Numbered from the stretch's first letter, positions 1 to 12,363 are shown. The stretch: DNA of 64,000 nucleotides from Siphonodentalium dalli (GCA_032622095.1 CP136067.1:201110681-201174680); one strand, 5' to 3'. Numbers and translations are program-made. The notes: a model not told the origin generated them from the sequence alone.

Positions 1-1072
1 AACACTTGGACCATTCTTTTGTGACTTAGTCCGATACCATGTCCCCGTGTACGTAAACATTCACACCCATAACCCTATAAAACCGAATAAACCTACCATG
101 CGCACAATCTACATGTACGAACAAGCCGATTATCCTGCCATCAACCATCAAATAAAACCTCCCGACTGGACACAATTGTTTAAATACATACCAGTCGAAA
201 ATATATGTAGTACTTTAACAGAAAAACTGACTGATCTCATGCAAAAACACATTCCACACAAAACAATCCACAATAGGAGAGAAGAACATAAATGGATAAA
301 CCCCCGGATTAAGTACTTAATTAGGCAACGAAAAAGAATACACAAAATTGCAAAAAGAAGAAATACCCCCGCAGTCTGGTGCAAATATCGTAAAATTCGC
401 AACGATGTAATTAACGAAGTGAGAGCGGCCAAACGCATACATCTTACAAAGGTACAAGAAGTCATGCACGATCCCATGACAACTGACAGTAAGTGGTGGA
501 AAACCTTTAATCGTCTCTCCACCGTTATATCTGACAATATGCCACCTTTAAATTGGCAAGGCAACATTTTATCGGCCGATGAGGAAAAATCAGAGGTCCT
601 CAATAATTATTTCTGCAGCATCGCCTCCATTGATATGTCATATAACCCCCCAGATCTATGAGATGAAGACCCCGATGTTTCTACATGGAATTGTATAGAA
701 ATAACCGAACTAGAAGTTTTCAACGCACTAAAGGTAATACAGCCTGATAAAGCATCTGGTCCTGATTGTATACGCCCGCGATTATTGAAGAACTGTACAA
801 GCTTGAGTAAGTCTCTTTCGCAGATTTTCAACCGTTTTCTCCTCCGGAATGGAAACGAGCAAACGTGGTACAGATACACAAGAAAGGCAATCGTAGCAAT
901 CCAGAAAATTATCGTCCGATTTCACTTCTGAGTTGTATAAGCAAATTATTTGACAAATGCATCGCCAAGCATCTCATGACTTATCTCCAGTCAAGACATA
1001 TTTTAACCGAACATCAGTTTGTCTTCATGCCCACTGACTCAACTTCTTATCAGGTGTGTGAAATATATAACA
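1..1072 (+). pseudogene. LINE ORF2 remnant, 5' part (linker and RT fingers)
   Basis: Decayed non-LTR retrotransposon ORF2, probably Jockey superfamily (CR1-like). 47-661 encodes the basic linker between endonuclease and reverse transcriptase, ending in the typical LNNYFCSIAS stretch. After a stop, 662-840 in a following frame reads as the segment with the PDKASGPDCI motif. 865-1072 continues with NPENYRPISLLSCISKLFD, the RT finger region (motif 1/2), and breaks off just after a YQVCEIYNN stretch. The endonuclease would lie before base 1 and is not in the window. At least one frameshift and several stops make it non-functional. The reading resumes at about 1691 after an inserted repeat. Clade assignment is inferred from motif style only. 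Confidence 0.85.
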
Positions 1073-1690
1073 ACTAGCAGGTGACCCGACTTCGTCCGGG
1101 CTTTGACCTTGAATTGACAATTTTGAAGGTCAAGGTCAGGTCGGAGTCATTATTTGACCCGCCCAAAAGACTCCCCAGACAAAATTACCAGTAGGTATCA
1201 AATTTCGTCGAAATCCGTCCAGCAGTTTTCCCGACCATAGCTAACAGACAAACAGACAGACAGAAGCCCCAAAATATTTATTAGATCATTTGTGCGTATC
1301 CGTTTCAAGGTGAAGGTCACATCGGGTGGAAAAACTGACCCGATGAAAATCTCCCCCATTCCCAGGAACCCCTAAGTACGAACACATATATAAGAATCAC
1401 ACAACACGCTCATCGGCTCATGTCTGTACACAGACACAACACGCTCTTTACCAACGACACTGTGGATACGAACGCTCTTTAACTATCACGCGACTAACCC
1501 ATGAATTCCCATTGCGGTGGCGGGGGATTGGAGAATGAGTGGTCTGATGTTCCCAGAAGCGGTGCGATGACACTCCATCTGGGATTTTACCCTTAGATGT
1601 GAAGTTTGGGCTCAATCCGTCCGGCAGTTTACCCGGCCATAGCTAACAAACAAACAAACAAACAAACAGAAGTCCCAAAATATATATTAG
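1073..1690. mobile_element. repeat inserted into the LINE RT domain
   Basis: This block separates RT sequence ending in YQVCEIYNN from sequence resuming with ISSSLNEGQDI, where a continuous RT is expected. It starts with a GACTTCGTCCGGGC motif and contains ~70 bp present twice (about 1222-1290 and 1625-1692), each with a CATAGCTAACA motif, an (ACAA)n/(ACAG)n run and a CCAAAATAT end. 1119-1230 is the reverse complement of the 130 bp monomer arrayed at 46824-47470. The type of element is unknown. The (ACAA)n tails suggest retroposition. Confidence 0.7.
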
Positions 1691-3260
1691 ATATCAGTAG
1701 TTCACTTAACGAGGGGCAAGACATTCGATTACTATTTTTCGCCATTAGTAAAGCATTTGACAAAGTATGGCACGGCGGTTTACTATTTAAACTTCATGGT
1801 ATAGGAATTCGTGATAACATATTACAATGGTTCAGATTATATCTGTCTAACTGACAGCAGCGTGTTGTCCTACGTTCTGGTTAATCCAAATGGAGGAGAC
1901 CACCGCAGGAGTGCCCACGGGGATTTATATTGGGCCCTATTCTCTTTCTCGTATTTATAAATTACATTGTTGCAAATATTACATGTAACGTTCGCCTCTT
2001 TGGCGACGACACGTCCATCGCATTTACTACCAATGACCCTCACACTGGAGCGATATTGCTACAACAGGATATCGACAAACTCCAAGCTTGGGCTTCTAAA
2101 TGGCATGTTAAATTCAATGAACTCAAGACAGAATGACTAACATGCTCTCGAAAACGTACCCCACTAAACCACCCAACCCTGTACATGAACCAACAGCCCA
2201 TCAAAGAAGTAAAAGTACATAAACATCTTGGCATTATATTGAGTAATGATGGAAGCTGGGGGCCTCATATTGAAGAAATGATTAAGACCGCATGGAAACG
2301 CATCTCTCTACTGAGGAAATACAGATTCTATCTTGATCGTACATGATTAAGACCGCATGGAAACGCATCTCTCTACTGAGGAAATACAGATTCTATCTTG
2401 ATCGTACAGCACTCGAAAAATGTTACTTCACGCTAGTTCCACCAATCCTCGAATACTCCTGTATTGTATGGGACGGCTACTCCTATAAATACTCTGATAA
2501 AATTGAAAACGTACAATACGAAGCAGCCCGAATTGTGACGGGTGCCACCATATCTGTCGGTAATTCTACACTTATGTTAGAAACTGGTTGGGAAACCTTG
2601 AAATCACGTCGTTAAAAACACAAATTAAAAGTGTTTTATAAAATGGTAAATGGACAGTCACCGATGTATCTTAGAACACTAATTCCCCCGACTCACGGAC
2701 AAATATCTAGGCGTGAAACTCGACAAAGCAATCATTTCATAATCCCTGGTTTTGACTATGAATATCACAGAAGATCATTTCTTCCATCAGCGACGTCCCT
2801 ATGGAATAATCTCGACAAAAATATCATTAACATGGATTCCCTTTCAGCATTCAAGAGGTCTCTCGACTTGAATATGAAGAAGACCCATATATGGTTTTAC
2901 TATGCGTATGCCCGCGAAGCCCGAATACTGCACGCCAGACTAAGATTACATTGTAGCCACCTAAATTACCAAACTTATTCTAACTTTGTCTCCGGTCATC
3001 CCAGGTGTGTCTGTGGTGAAATTGAGGACACAGAACACTATTTACTTGAATGTGTTAGATACCGCTCCCAACGTCGCTCACTCTTATCATCAATTTTTAT
3101 TCTGTGTATTGTTACATCCGAGACACTCTTGTGTGGATCCACTAAAATTTCATTGGAAGACAACTTAACAATTTTCACAGAAGTCCAAAAAATTATCATT
3201 TGTACCAAACGTTTTAATGATGGCACCAAACAATTCTCCGCTGAGTCACACACTCATTGA
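1691..3260 (+). pseudogene. LINE ORF2 remnant, 3' part (RT palm, thumb, CCHC tail)
   Basis: Continuation of the RT. 1700-1854 holds motif A, but the usual Asp before ISKAFDKVWH is Ala (FFAISKAFD), so the first catalytic acid is lost. 1930-2136 carries motif C as LFGDDTS. TGA at 2134-2136 and TAA at 2613-2615 are in-frame stops inside otherwise continuous sequence. A 65 bp tandem duplication (2278-2407) shifts the frame. 2631-3260 is the C-terminal region and ends with a zinc-knuckle-like pattern, CVCG...DTEHYLLEC. Catalytically dead and interrupted at least four times. A 3' UTR may extend to the AATAAA at about 3913. Confidence 0.85.
2278..2407 (+). repeat. 65 bp exact tandem duplication in the LINE
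   Basis: Two identical 65 bp copies starting ATGATTAAGACCGC at 2278 and 2343. Because 65 is not a multiple of three, the second copy shifts the frame. Removing one copy would restore continuity from the 2139-2340 reading into the 2343-2615 reading. Confidence 0.9.
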
Positions 3261-4532
3261 TATTAAACGCACTAATGTTAGTCAGCTATAACATACGATA
3301 ATGGATTACTTTTGAAACTGTTGCGTTATCACGGTATGTTATACGGTTTAGAAGAATAAACAATACAAGCGCGTCCCATTATGATGTGACGTTGGATCAG
3401 AAGCAATGTCAGATTCCCAACCAGTGCATAATCTGACACAATAGAGTATCCACACTCGTCACAATCCTCTATACTGCCAACAAGATATATCACAATTTCA
3501 CTCCTCACCTCCCTTATCATATCCGACATCCACCTTAATCCCCTAAACTATTCTCACATAACCAAAATATTTCCATATAAAACTACTTTATATTCATCTG
3601 AAAACCACAATACCTTTCCAACATACTCTCACATCACCCAAATCATTCCATATGAAACTACCTTATCTTGAAACACCCATCGAACCGGCCAACCCTGTGA
3701 GTAGACAAGTATACGCGATAAAACGTCAATAATTTTAAACCTGAAACCCCCATTTACTTGAAACAGAAGTGTTTTAAAATCATTCTCACAGGATGGACCT
3801 TGTAACAAGCCAATCGGAAACGACTCCCAAAAGCTTAAAGCTTGTTGTCGAATCCCTTTCATATCATCACTGTTAATATATGTCTTGTTTTTGTAATATA
3901 TAATGACTAATATGGAATAAATACTGTTTACACCAATATCGCCACACTCATGTGTGGCCGCGGTCCCAAACAGTGCGTGTATGGGTTTTCATGACATGCC
4001 GCACTGTTCTGGTCTCTAAAATCCCGCCTAAACACCATGCGGCCGATCTGGGCTGATCCGGATCCTAGCAGTTGGGGGCGGATTTTAGTCGTGACACCCT
4101 GTCAATATATTTGGGCTAGTATTATGCGATTCGGGGCTGAATTAATACGATTCTATTTGATAACAAAGAAAAGTAAAATTTATTTCGAGCTAAAATTTAC
4201 TCCGTGATGCCCGTGCGAAATCTATTGAACTTTTCGCGTATTATATATCGCCATATATATGAGGATTGGTGGAACTAGCGTGAAGTAACATTTTTCGAGT
4301 GCTGTACGATCAAGATAGAATCTTATATATCGCCATTGTGCGAAATGACAGTATGATAATATGACAACAGTATATCATGAATGTCCTACTGTGATTGATA
4401 CTCTCGCGCAAAACTGGTACTTGTTCTATACATCTGTGCATGCATGCTTTTATCATATTTATACATGACCGTTATGCTAAAATGACAACAATATATCATG
4501 AATGTCCTACTGTGAATGGCATAATGCTCATA
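3261..4532. other. no gene seen; possible LINE 3' UTR and a short tandem duplication
   Basis: No credible coding sequence. An AATAAA near 3913 could be the poly(A) signal of the upstream LINE. Around 4345-4400 and 4470-4525 a ~50 bp stretch containing TATATCATGAATGTCCTACT occurs twice, about 125 bp apart, just left of the next mobile element. Confidence 0.5.
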
Positions 4533-5725
4533 TAGTAGAGGCTCTTATGTTCATTTTTTGGCTCCCGTGTGCATTTTGTGAAGAAATATAGCCACTATGC
4601 TCATGATGTTGCTTGATATCTGAGGCACCAGAAAACAAATCTTAGACACCTGGGGGTCGCGACTGGGTGGATTTATGACGTCATCAAGATGGCCGCCATC
4701 CAACATTTCAGAGTAGGCACTGAATCAGTTTGATTAATAGTTAGTAGTGAATTTATGGTAGGAAATATAATATTTCTCTACTGTTGTGATACTATGATAA
4801 CAGGCTTCACTTTGACCGAAAAATTGACCACATTTAGCCAAGATGACCGTCAAAATGGCGACCGAAGTTCGGGAAAATGATGAATTTTCACACATGTCTC
4901 TTAAAACATTCACGGTTGTTTGAAATCGGTGGCTAATATCAATTTAATTTTAAATACATTTGAATACCTAACCATTTTAACATGATAATATGTCATACTT
5001 TGGGTCTTATTCCTACAAAATGTCGTCAAAATGTGAATTTATAAATATGCTATGAAATTTTACCAAATATCGATTTTGTAATTCAAGCCAAGTGTTAGCC
5101 AGAAAATAGCTGAATTTGATGACAAACAGTTGCAACAGGTTTAAACATATAGATTGCCATATAATTACAACCAAAAAAGTTCATCTGTATTTAAGATGGC
5201 GACTAAAATGGTTGCCAAAATTGATAAATCACTAACATTTGTCAAATTTTCTTTGATATCACTCCTAATGTGCGATTTAGTGAATATAGGTGAATATATT
5301 TGCTCCGTGTTGGCGTAATAACATGGATATATGAAACAATATGAATAGTTTGTGAACAATGGCTGTTTATACTCAAGAGTTCGAGAGAATGAAACGACGA
5401 AAATGAGATGAAATCATCAAAATGGCAACCATGAACAATTTCAGAGTTGGCATTGAGTCTGGGAGGAAATTTTAGATAGTGAAATGATTATGTTTCGCAA
5501 CTAATAATACCATTGGATCACACTTCCTCTTGACGATTCAAGTTGGACCTCAAAATCCAAGATGGCTCCCAAAACGGCGACCGAAATAATAATAATTGAT
5601 GATTTTTCACACTCGCCTCTTAAATTATTTAGAGCGGTTTGAAATCGGTGGCTACTAGCAACCTTATTTTGAATGAATTATACTATCTAATCATTCGACA
5701 ACCATGATATGTTAGATTAACATAT
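4533..5725 (+). repeat. left inverted arm of the 5.4 kb element
   Basis: Diverged reverse complement of about 8500-9956. It contains internally repeated modules with an AAGATGGC or CAAAATGGC core near 4685, 4850, 5195, 5420 and 5565. The arm is therefore partly built from tandem degenerate units. Confidence 0.7.
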
Positions 5726-8499
5726 ATTATCCATATGAATCTAAATTCAGGAGTTTGGCTAAGAATTTTTCACTTAACTCCTGTATTGCTCATGTAATGC
5801 CATCATACTAAGTCAATTCTACCGAAATTCAGCTGCTCATGGAAATTAATTGAATGGACATCACACAACGCAGTACCCAAAACAGTAGCGGCATATAATG
5901 CGTTGACATTAGAGACATCTTCCATGTTAACAAGCTTAATAATTAGTGTATACTTAGTCCAAATATAAGAATATGAGCTAATATTTGTGTGATTCGTTCT
6001 TATTAATATACATGTACGAAAACAAAGGGTATACTTTTGTGAAACTGAGAAAATTTACAATTGCCCGTCCTTGAATAACATCTAGTTCATATTGTGTGTG
6101 CATCAGGGAATTATATGGCAGTAATTGCTTTGTCGCAGACAACCAAACGAGAGCGTTCAGATGTGAGCTCTGTGTGTCTTCTGCGAAGAAGAATCGTATT
6201 GGCGGATTTCTACCAGACCTCTGCTTATTACATGCGATATATAGCGACTAGAGATAACTTATGTTCAGGTTCGTACCGAAACTGCTGTGGAGCTCTGGTC
6301 AGCTCATATGTCAACTCACTGACTCCACACCCAAGATTTAGAAAGCGTGGCTGATTTTGATTGAGCTAGGATAGGAAGATAGCCTCATATAATGAGTTCA
6401 ATTGGTATTCATGTGTATTTGAGTTCCACAGAGATAGTTTTCTGGACATCGCATATACTGCAAGTTCGTTCCGTGTATGATCCACATCTTCCTGTGCAGA
6501 ACTTATGCACTCATCAAGTTTATATTAGATACACCCATGTCATATTTGTCACATGTGTTATCGAAGTTCTTACATGCTTGCGTTATGTGGTCTCATCAAA
6601 ATGTCATACAAGAAACATATTCACACCAAAGTTTCTTTAAATGCCTGCATTTCTGTAATTGTATCGGCTATCGGCAATGTTTCAGATAAAATTGATAATA
6701 ATTTGTCGCACCAATGCACAGTTCGACTTGGCTGTAGAGGCAATTCGACTCACCGACATGTTGAGGTACATGTATTATTATTGGGTGGAAACTTTGTAGA
6801 ATTCTTTCCAGATGTTTTATACAGGAACATTTGATATCCCACTACAATTAAATCAGGTCTGCAGAAAACTCAGGTCGTTAAATGTTGTAATCGTATACCT
6901 TCCTGAGCAATAGTTGAAGTAAATTTCAGTTAGCTTCAAATAGCTAACAATCCACAATCTTCTCTCAATTCAAGCATAACAGTGTTATCTATTACTTCCA
7001 ACTTTTGCGCAGTATCGATATTCCAAGCTTGTTATTGGCCTACTTGTGGATCCGACTATTATGGTTGTACGGTTTGCCAGCAAATTCTATAAACTACATT
7101 TGTTCGATATTCAATTAAAGGATTTCGTTCGAGATTGCGGGGTTTCTGTGATTCGAAGATCTTTACTTTCTGTGAACTAACAGTTGATGTATAATGCTAA
7201 TGAATGTCCCCATGTGGACGTTTTGCAAGAAATCTTAATAACGTTCCATTAAATGATCTTGATGACCCGTCACTGTATTCATTACTTCGATGCTCCACCA
7301 AATGGCATGGACCAAAGACGAGCTTCTGGTGTTTCGATGAGGTATTTCATCACTAACTATCCAGGCACTAGGCATAGGCATTTTGATTTCACGATATCTT
7401 TTCGTTGACAACCAGGAAGAAGTTGAGGAGCCGTTATTGTCACTTGCTGGACTCGACATGGAGAATGACAAACCTTAGGCTATTTTTGCCCGATACTGAT
7501 GTTTTGACTTATTCTAATATAAAATGACAAGCATTAACTCGGTTATGTGCACAGTTCTGTTAGACTACATCAAAGTGAATATGCAATGTATCTCCTATGG
7601 GGTCAGCGGCCGTATTGAAATTTATTTATTAAATCTGTATTATGGACTCTCCATTCCACAACCGAAGCAAACATTCTATATGGAGTCTCTGATATGCAGT
7701 CGGAGAGTTTTGTGGTGAGCTCTGTTAGCTTGTGAGATGAGTTTGTAATTCAACTGTAGTTGCTGGGGTGAGTTGGTTGTAGATAGACTACTATCAATGT
7801 GACCATTTATTGGACGAAGTAACAAGAGTGGTACATGTGCTGACTCACGTCTTGAGAGGAGTGATAATGTCTCAACTATTAAAACGAATTTCGGGTGATG
7901 AAACACAGATATGCCAAAAACAAGAAACTGAACAATGCAATCTCCCCTTATTGTATCTTATGAGACACAACGGTTTCATAATTAGAGACGAAATACTGTT
8001 TGCACTAACATGTAATGCCTGTGTATTTCTAAGTTGAGCAATTATATTTCACGTTGGGAGTATGATAGCAATGCAACTTCGACTTCGATGAAGTCAAGGT
8101 GTGATATTTTTCCTGAATCTTCTAAATTTTTGTGGCCGGGTGACATCAACGTGATCAACAATTCATCAAGAATAGGCAACGAATAAAGCAGATCTGCCGC
8201 AAACGAAATAATACAGCCATAAAGTTGGATTTCTGTCTGTATTATGACTGCAGGGATTCTTTTGGGTTCGAGTACTCGTTATGCTCTTATAATGATTCAG
8301 TCAGCACATATCCGGTTTGACTTCCCAGGAAACGGGCAGGATCGTTTAAATTATATTGGGCAATTTCATGTTAGGTTTCTAAGATTCCATTCTGATATAT
8401 TCTCGATTATAAACAAACTATGTTTGGTCAAACATAGTCACAATATACCTTAACATGATAGTATCTAAAAATAGATTTGGCGAATATATCCAACTCCTT
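5726..8499. other. interior of the 5.4 kb element, no recognised gene
   Basis: Only short open stretches are present, for example 86 aa at 6094-6354 (+), 75 aa at 7810-8037 (+) and 78 aa at 7235-7471 (-). None carries a motif I recognise and none has paired splice signals I could defend. It may be a degraded transposase gene or unrelated filler. Confidence 0.5.
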
Positions 8500-9956
8500 T
8501 GCTAAATGCCGTTTGAGAATATAAACATTTGTCATATTTTATAACTGTGAGTTTTGGCGGCCATTCTGGCGACCATCTTGGGTCGAATAGATCAATGTCG
8601 AGTGTAATTGAATGACACTAACGATATTTAAAACTGTGTAAACTTTTGTTTATTTTATTATGCCTATTTCTGTCCAATGTTAATCTAAAACTTCGAGAAG
8701 CAACTTTATTTGTGAAATTACATAGCGCATTATTTAATTTGCATTTTTCGGAGTATGAACAACAATTAGACACAAATTACAGCATAATATGTTTTCCAAA
8801 GTACTTGGTGTCATGACTGATAAAAACAAAGACAAGTCCTACTCGCCACAGTTTACGAATAACCGAAAATGATGTAAGGGGCATGTGTAACAATCCAACA
8901 CATTTCTATATTTCGGTGGCAATTTTGACAGCCATCTTGGTTATTTTTTATCAATCTTGTTATTTCAAAAGGAAGCTTGGTGCAATTTTATCATTGCCGT
9001 AGATATATTGTTTATTTTCTGTGTTAAATTTTCTTCCTCACTCAGTGCCCATTCTGCAATTTTGTGTGGCTGCCATGAAGATGATTTGACTTAATATTTT
9101 CGTGGTATAATTATGTTGAATTCTCGGGTATAAGCAGCTATATGGTTCACCAAATTTACAAATTATTCCATAAGTCCATGGATTTCCGTGAAAAAGTAGC
9201 ACATATTCACATATATTTACTTTTCCGCAACAGATGAGTGATATCAATACAAATTGGACACATTTTGGTGATTTCTCCATTTTGGCAGCCATCTTGTTCG
9301 CCATCTTAAACGAAAATGCACTATTTTCAGTGTAACTATATGGCAATTCACATATTTAAAACATTTGTACATTATCTTCATCAAATTTAGTTATTTTCTG
9401 TTCAACTCTTGGCTAGAATCACATAATTGAATTTTGGTTAACTTTCATAGCACATTTTTTAATTCACATTTTAAAGATTACTGGCAGGAATGAGATCCGA
9501 AATATGACATATTATGTTGTGAAATGGTTGGATACTAGAATTTATTCAAATTTAGGTCTTTATTCGTTACAAATTTCAAACACCGGTTAATGATACAAGA
9601 GGAAAGTTTGAAAAATCATCAATTTTCCTAATTTCAGTAACCATTTTGGCGGCCATCTTGGTTTATGGTGGCCACTTTTTCTGTTAAATGGAAGTATGGG
9701 ATATTAGTTTCATGTCAGTTGTGAGATAATCAAATTTCTATAATAAATTCACAAGTAGATATTAATCAAACTGATTCAGTGCATACTATGAAATTGTGTA
9801 TGGCGGCCATCTTTATGACGTCATAAATCCACCCAGTCGCGACCCCAAGGTGTCTAACATTTGTTTTCTGGTGCCTGAGATATCAGGCAACGTCATTGGC
9901 ATAGTCGCTATATTTCTTCACAAAGTGCACACGGGAGTACATAAGAGCCTCTACTA
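8500..9956 (-). repeat. right inverted arm of the 5.4 kb element
   Basis: Reverse-complement partner of 4533-5725. GCCATCTT cores occur near 8573, 8935, 9288, 9299, 9650 and 9805. The open frame at 9038-9346 (-) lies within the arm and is not considered a gene. Confidence 0.7.
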
Positions 9957-10789
9957 ATACACATTTGATGTATTATTTCTTATGTTATTGTTCCTTTGTT
10001 TCGTAATTACTTGTACATATTTACGGTTAGCTCTCCGTTATATGGAGGAAATAAAGGATTATATATGTGAGTCATGTGTTTAGAGTGGTGATGTCATCGT
10101 TTAACGCCACGATTGGTGTCCCATGGTCGTCGTTCTCAGTTTTCGCGTCCGCAATTTCGTCAGTAGATGATCCGGTTAGTATACATTGATCTTTTCTCAG
10201 TTTTCGCATCCGTAACAACATCATCTGGTGTGAATTGTTCTCCGATGTTTGTGTCCAAATCGAATATTTGTAATCGGGATAATTTTACATTGTAGGCTGC
10301 ATCAAAGTGCGTTCCATACAATCAATAAAATGTTATGTTTGCGAACATAAATTGTCGACCCATAGTATCAGATAAGCCATACAACGCCAATCTAGATTTA
10401 TTAATTGTTATGTCATTGTTTGGATAGCGTGTACAGTATGCATGTATAATGTATTTATTATAATGCAATATCAGCAGCTCTAAACAAAATGCGAACTAAT
10501 AACCTCAGTTTAATAATATTTTAAATATAACAGAAATAAATAATTCCAATTTTCAAATATGGGGCGGGACATTGATCACGTGAAAATTTGAGGTGTTTTG
10601 AGAACTTGAGATCTGGCTTTTGAAATTTCTGTTGGAGCTAAATAATGCTACACCTTCGGTATTTGTATATGGCGAAATTGTCATGTTCCCAATTAACCTT
10701 TAACTGCAACTTCGCACCCTCTCCATGCAACAACCCATGGAAAAAAAATATCGCAGACAATGTTAACAAACTTGGTTTGTGCTAAAACA
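9957..10789. other. no gene seen
   Basis: AT-rich sequence. A short phrase, TCTCAGTTTTCGC(A/G)TCCG, occurs twice near 10135 and 10195. Nothing else stands out. Confidence 0.4.
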
Positions 10790-11530
10790 GGAACGATCTG
10801 TATCTGAACTGTTTGAATAGATTCACTGCAAATATTAACGAACGACTAGAAGATATATTTATTCAAGAATGGCGAGGCACCATATCCATACCAAGTAGTT
10901 ATAGGTTACTTTTGGACAGTATATGCCCCAGACGACTGACAATTATAATAAGATAGAAATATTTATATAAAAACAAAATCTAACTGGGAAAAGAACATTA
11001 TGAAAAACCAATAACGACACCACCACATGTGTATGACAAAGATGGGGAAATGGCTAATATAAGCATCACACTTTCTGCCAAATCCCATTCTCTAAAAAAT
11101 TGTCTTTATATATATTATACAACTCTGTTAATTAATGTGCATGATTTAGAGAAATAAATATGTTTACACCAAGTAGTAGATCTCGAAATGTTATGATTAA
11201 CATTGGACACGAGAAATATATATCGAGTATATGCAATAACTTAGTAACCACCACGTTACGGTCCAAGAGCAGACATCAATACTTACCATTTGAATCGTGA
11301 TCGTCAGTAGGTTCGGATTACTTGGACAGAAAGTGCAACATATGTAATTTAGAACTCGGTGATGAATTCCACGTAATTCTGAAATACATCTACTTCGGAA
11401 CTACTTCTATTGGAAACCGAACACTAGTAAACTAACTGAACTACATCATCCAACTCAGGGAATGGGACGAGAACAAAAAATCTTGCAACATTTATTAAAA
11501 GGGCTATGCCATTCTTCAGGCTCCCTAATG
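10790..11530 (+). pseudogene. LINE ORF2 C-terminal fragment
   Basis: Broken plus-strand reading. An early part (about 10800-10960) reads as an IQEWRGTI-type helical segment. A later part (about 11200-11420) reads KCNICNLELGDEFHVIL, which matches the CxxC...DE(F/Y)H zinc-knuckle-like tail of Jockey-superfamily LINEs. The same type of tail is clearer at 19850-20060 on the minus strand. There are multiple stops and frameshifts. Only the 3' end survives, as expected for 5' truncation during retrotransposition. Family assignment rests on this tail. Confidence 0.5.
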
Positions 11531-11759
11531 CATTCTCTGAACGCACACGCTAGGACACCAAAATGGGTTGTGGAATTAAATATAATTGAATAATTTAAAA
11601 ACAATGTTTGCCCTTGTATTAAAATAATGGATCAGACACACTAATTCACACGGTATTTGATGGACGGGTAACTGTCCAGACTCGTACACTGTTCGTTCAC
11701 CCTCCACCGTTCTTGAGTTACATGTCACAGTCCAGATTTGATGGACGGGTCACAGTCCA

Positions 11760-11830
11760 GTTTCGTACACACTGTTCGCATAATACCCACCGCACATGAT
11801 GGTGGAATTACCACGACAAGGGTAATCACA
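11760..11830 (-). pseudogene. duplicated, stop-flanked WSC tail
   Basis: Directly after the WSC exon on the same strand, a second copy of its last third reads CDYPCRGNSTIMCGG then NSVYETGL between two TGA codons. It keeps the Cys/Gly spacing but has diverged. Its downstream boundary is GTGACC instead of GTGAGT, so it lacks a good donor. It is probably a non-functional local duplication. Confidence 0.5.
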
Positions 11831-11837
11831 GACTCAC

Positions 11838-12000
11838 AGTCCAGTTTCGTACACACTGTTCTTCCATGTCCCACCGCACATGATGGCGGTGTCACCACTA
11901 CAAGGTTTATCACAGCTCAACTCAAGTAACTCTTCGTACCGGCCATATGACTGCCCAGAGAAACATTCAGACCCATACTGAACGACGGCATAACGGAAAC
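11838..12000 (-). CDS. WSC-domain exon (partial gene)
   Basis: Minus-strand exon encoding the second half of a WSC domain, a Cys-rich putative carbohydrate-binding module of extracellular proteins. It reads FRYAVVQYGSECFSGQSYG..., then CDKPCSGDTAIMCGG and SVYETG, matching the order of aromatic, Cys and Gly-Gly positions in the family. A strong acceptor (TTTGCATTTCAG) lies just upstream, with AG at 12002-12001, and a donor GTGAGT begins at 11837, giving 163 bp (entry phase 1, exit phase 2). The first half of the domain would need another exon, which I do not see nearby. It could be a live exon of a large gene or a relic. One expected Cys is Ser in CFSG (family usually CFCG). Confidence 0.6.
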
Positions 12001-12215
12001 CTGAAATGCAAACGTATACGGTATTTGTAGACAAATAGATGTGTCGTTGAACCAGTAAACTTTAGCCCCGTAAATTTGCGCGTCGTCGCACAATTGTTAG
12101 ACCCATATTATTGAGCTCCAATAATGTAGTCATGTATCAATTGGATGTAAATTATTAGTGGAGTGACCTTGTAATTCATTGTGAATTAGCCCTTTACCCA
12201 ACAGAAGGGCCCTGT

Positions 12216-12284
12216 GCCAATGCATTCTCTTATATATGCGAGTCGACCATAGGTCGCCTCGCATATATAAGAGAATGCACTGGC
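12216..12284. repeat. 69 bp hairpin (GCCAATGCATTC family)
   Basis: Near-perfect inverted repeat opening GCCAATGCATTCTCTTATAT and closing with its complement. The centre, CGACCATAGGTCG, is itself palindromic, so there is almost no loop. Confidence 0.9.
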
Positions 12285-12363
12285 TTAACACATTAAAAAT
12301 TATAAAATTGTTAAAGAATGTAAGAAAAAATGGTAAAAAGTGTTAAAAAAAGATTTGTTTTAG

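Larger units (their letters stand above)
4533..9956. mobile_element. 5.4 kb element with very long terminal inverted repeats
   Basis: The two ends are inverted copies. TAGTAGAGGCTCTTATG at 4533 is matched by its reverse complement ending at 9956. Similarity then continues inward for more than 1 kb: left arm to about 5725, right arm from about 8500. Shared landmarks include GTGAAGAAATATAG, CACCAGAAAACAAAT, GGTCGCGACTGGGTGGATTT and repeated AAGATGGC/GCCATCTT modules. Flanking ATA at 4530-4532 and 9957-9959 fits a 3 bp target duplication. The arms are clearly diverged. The interior shows no recognisable transposase. Superfamily not assigned; the 3 bp duplication and TAGT-type end resemble the nested element at 31456-36603. 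Confidence 0.75.
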
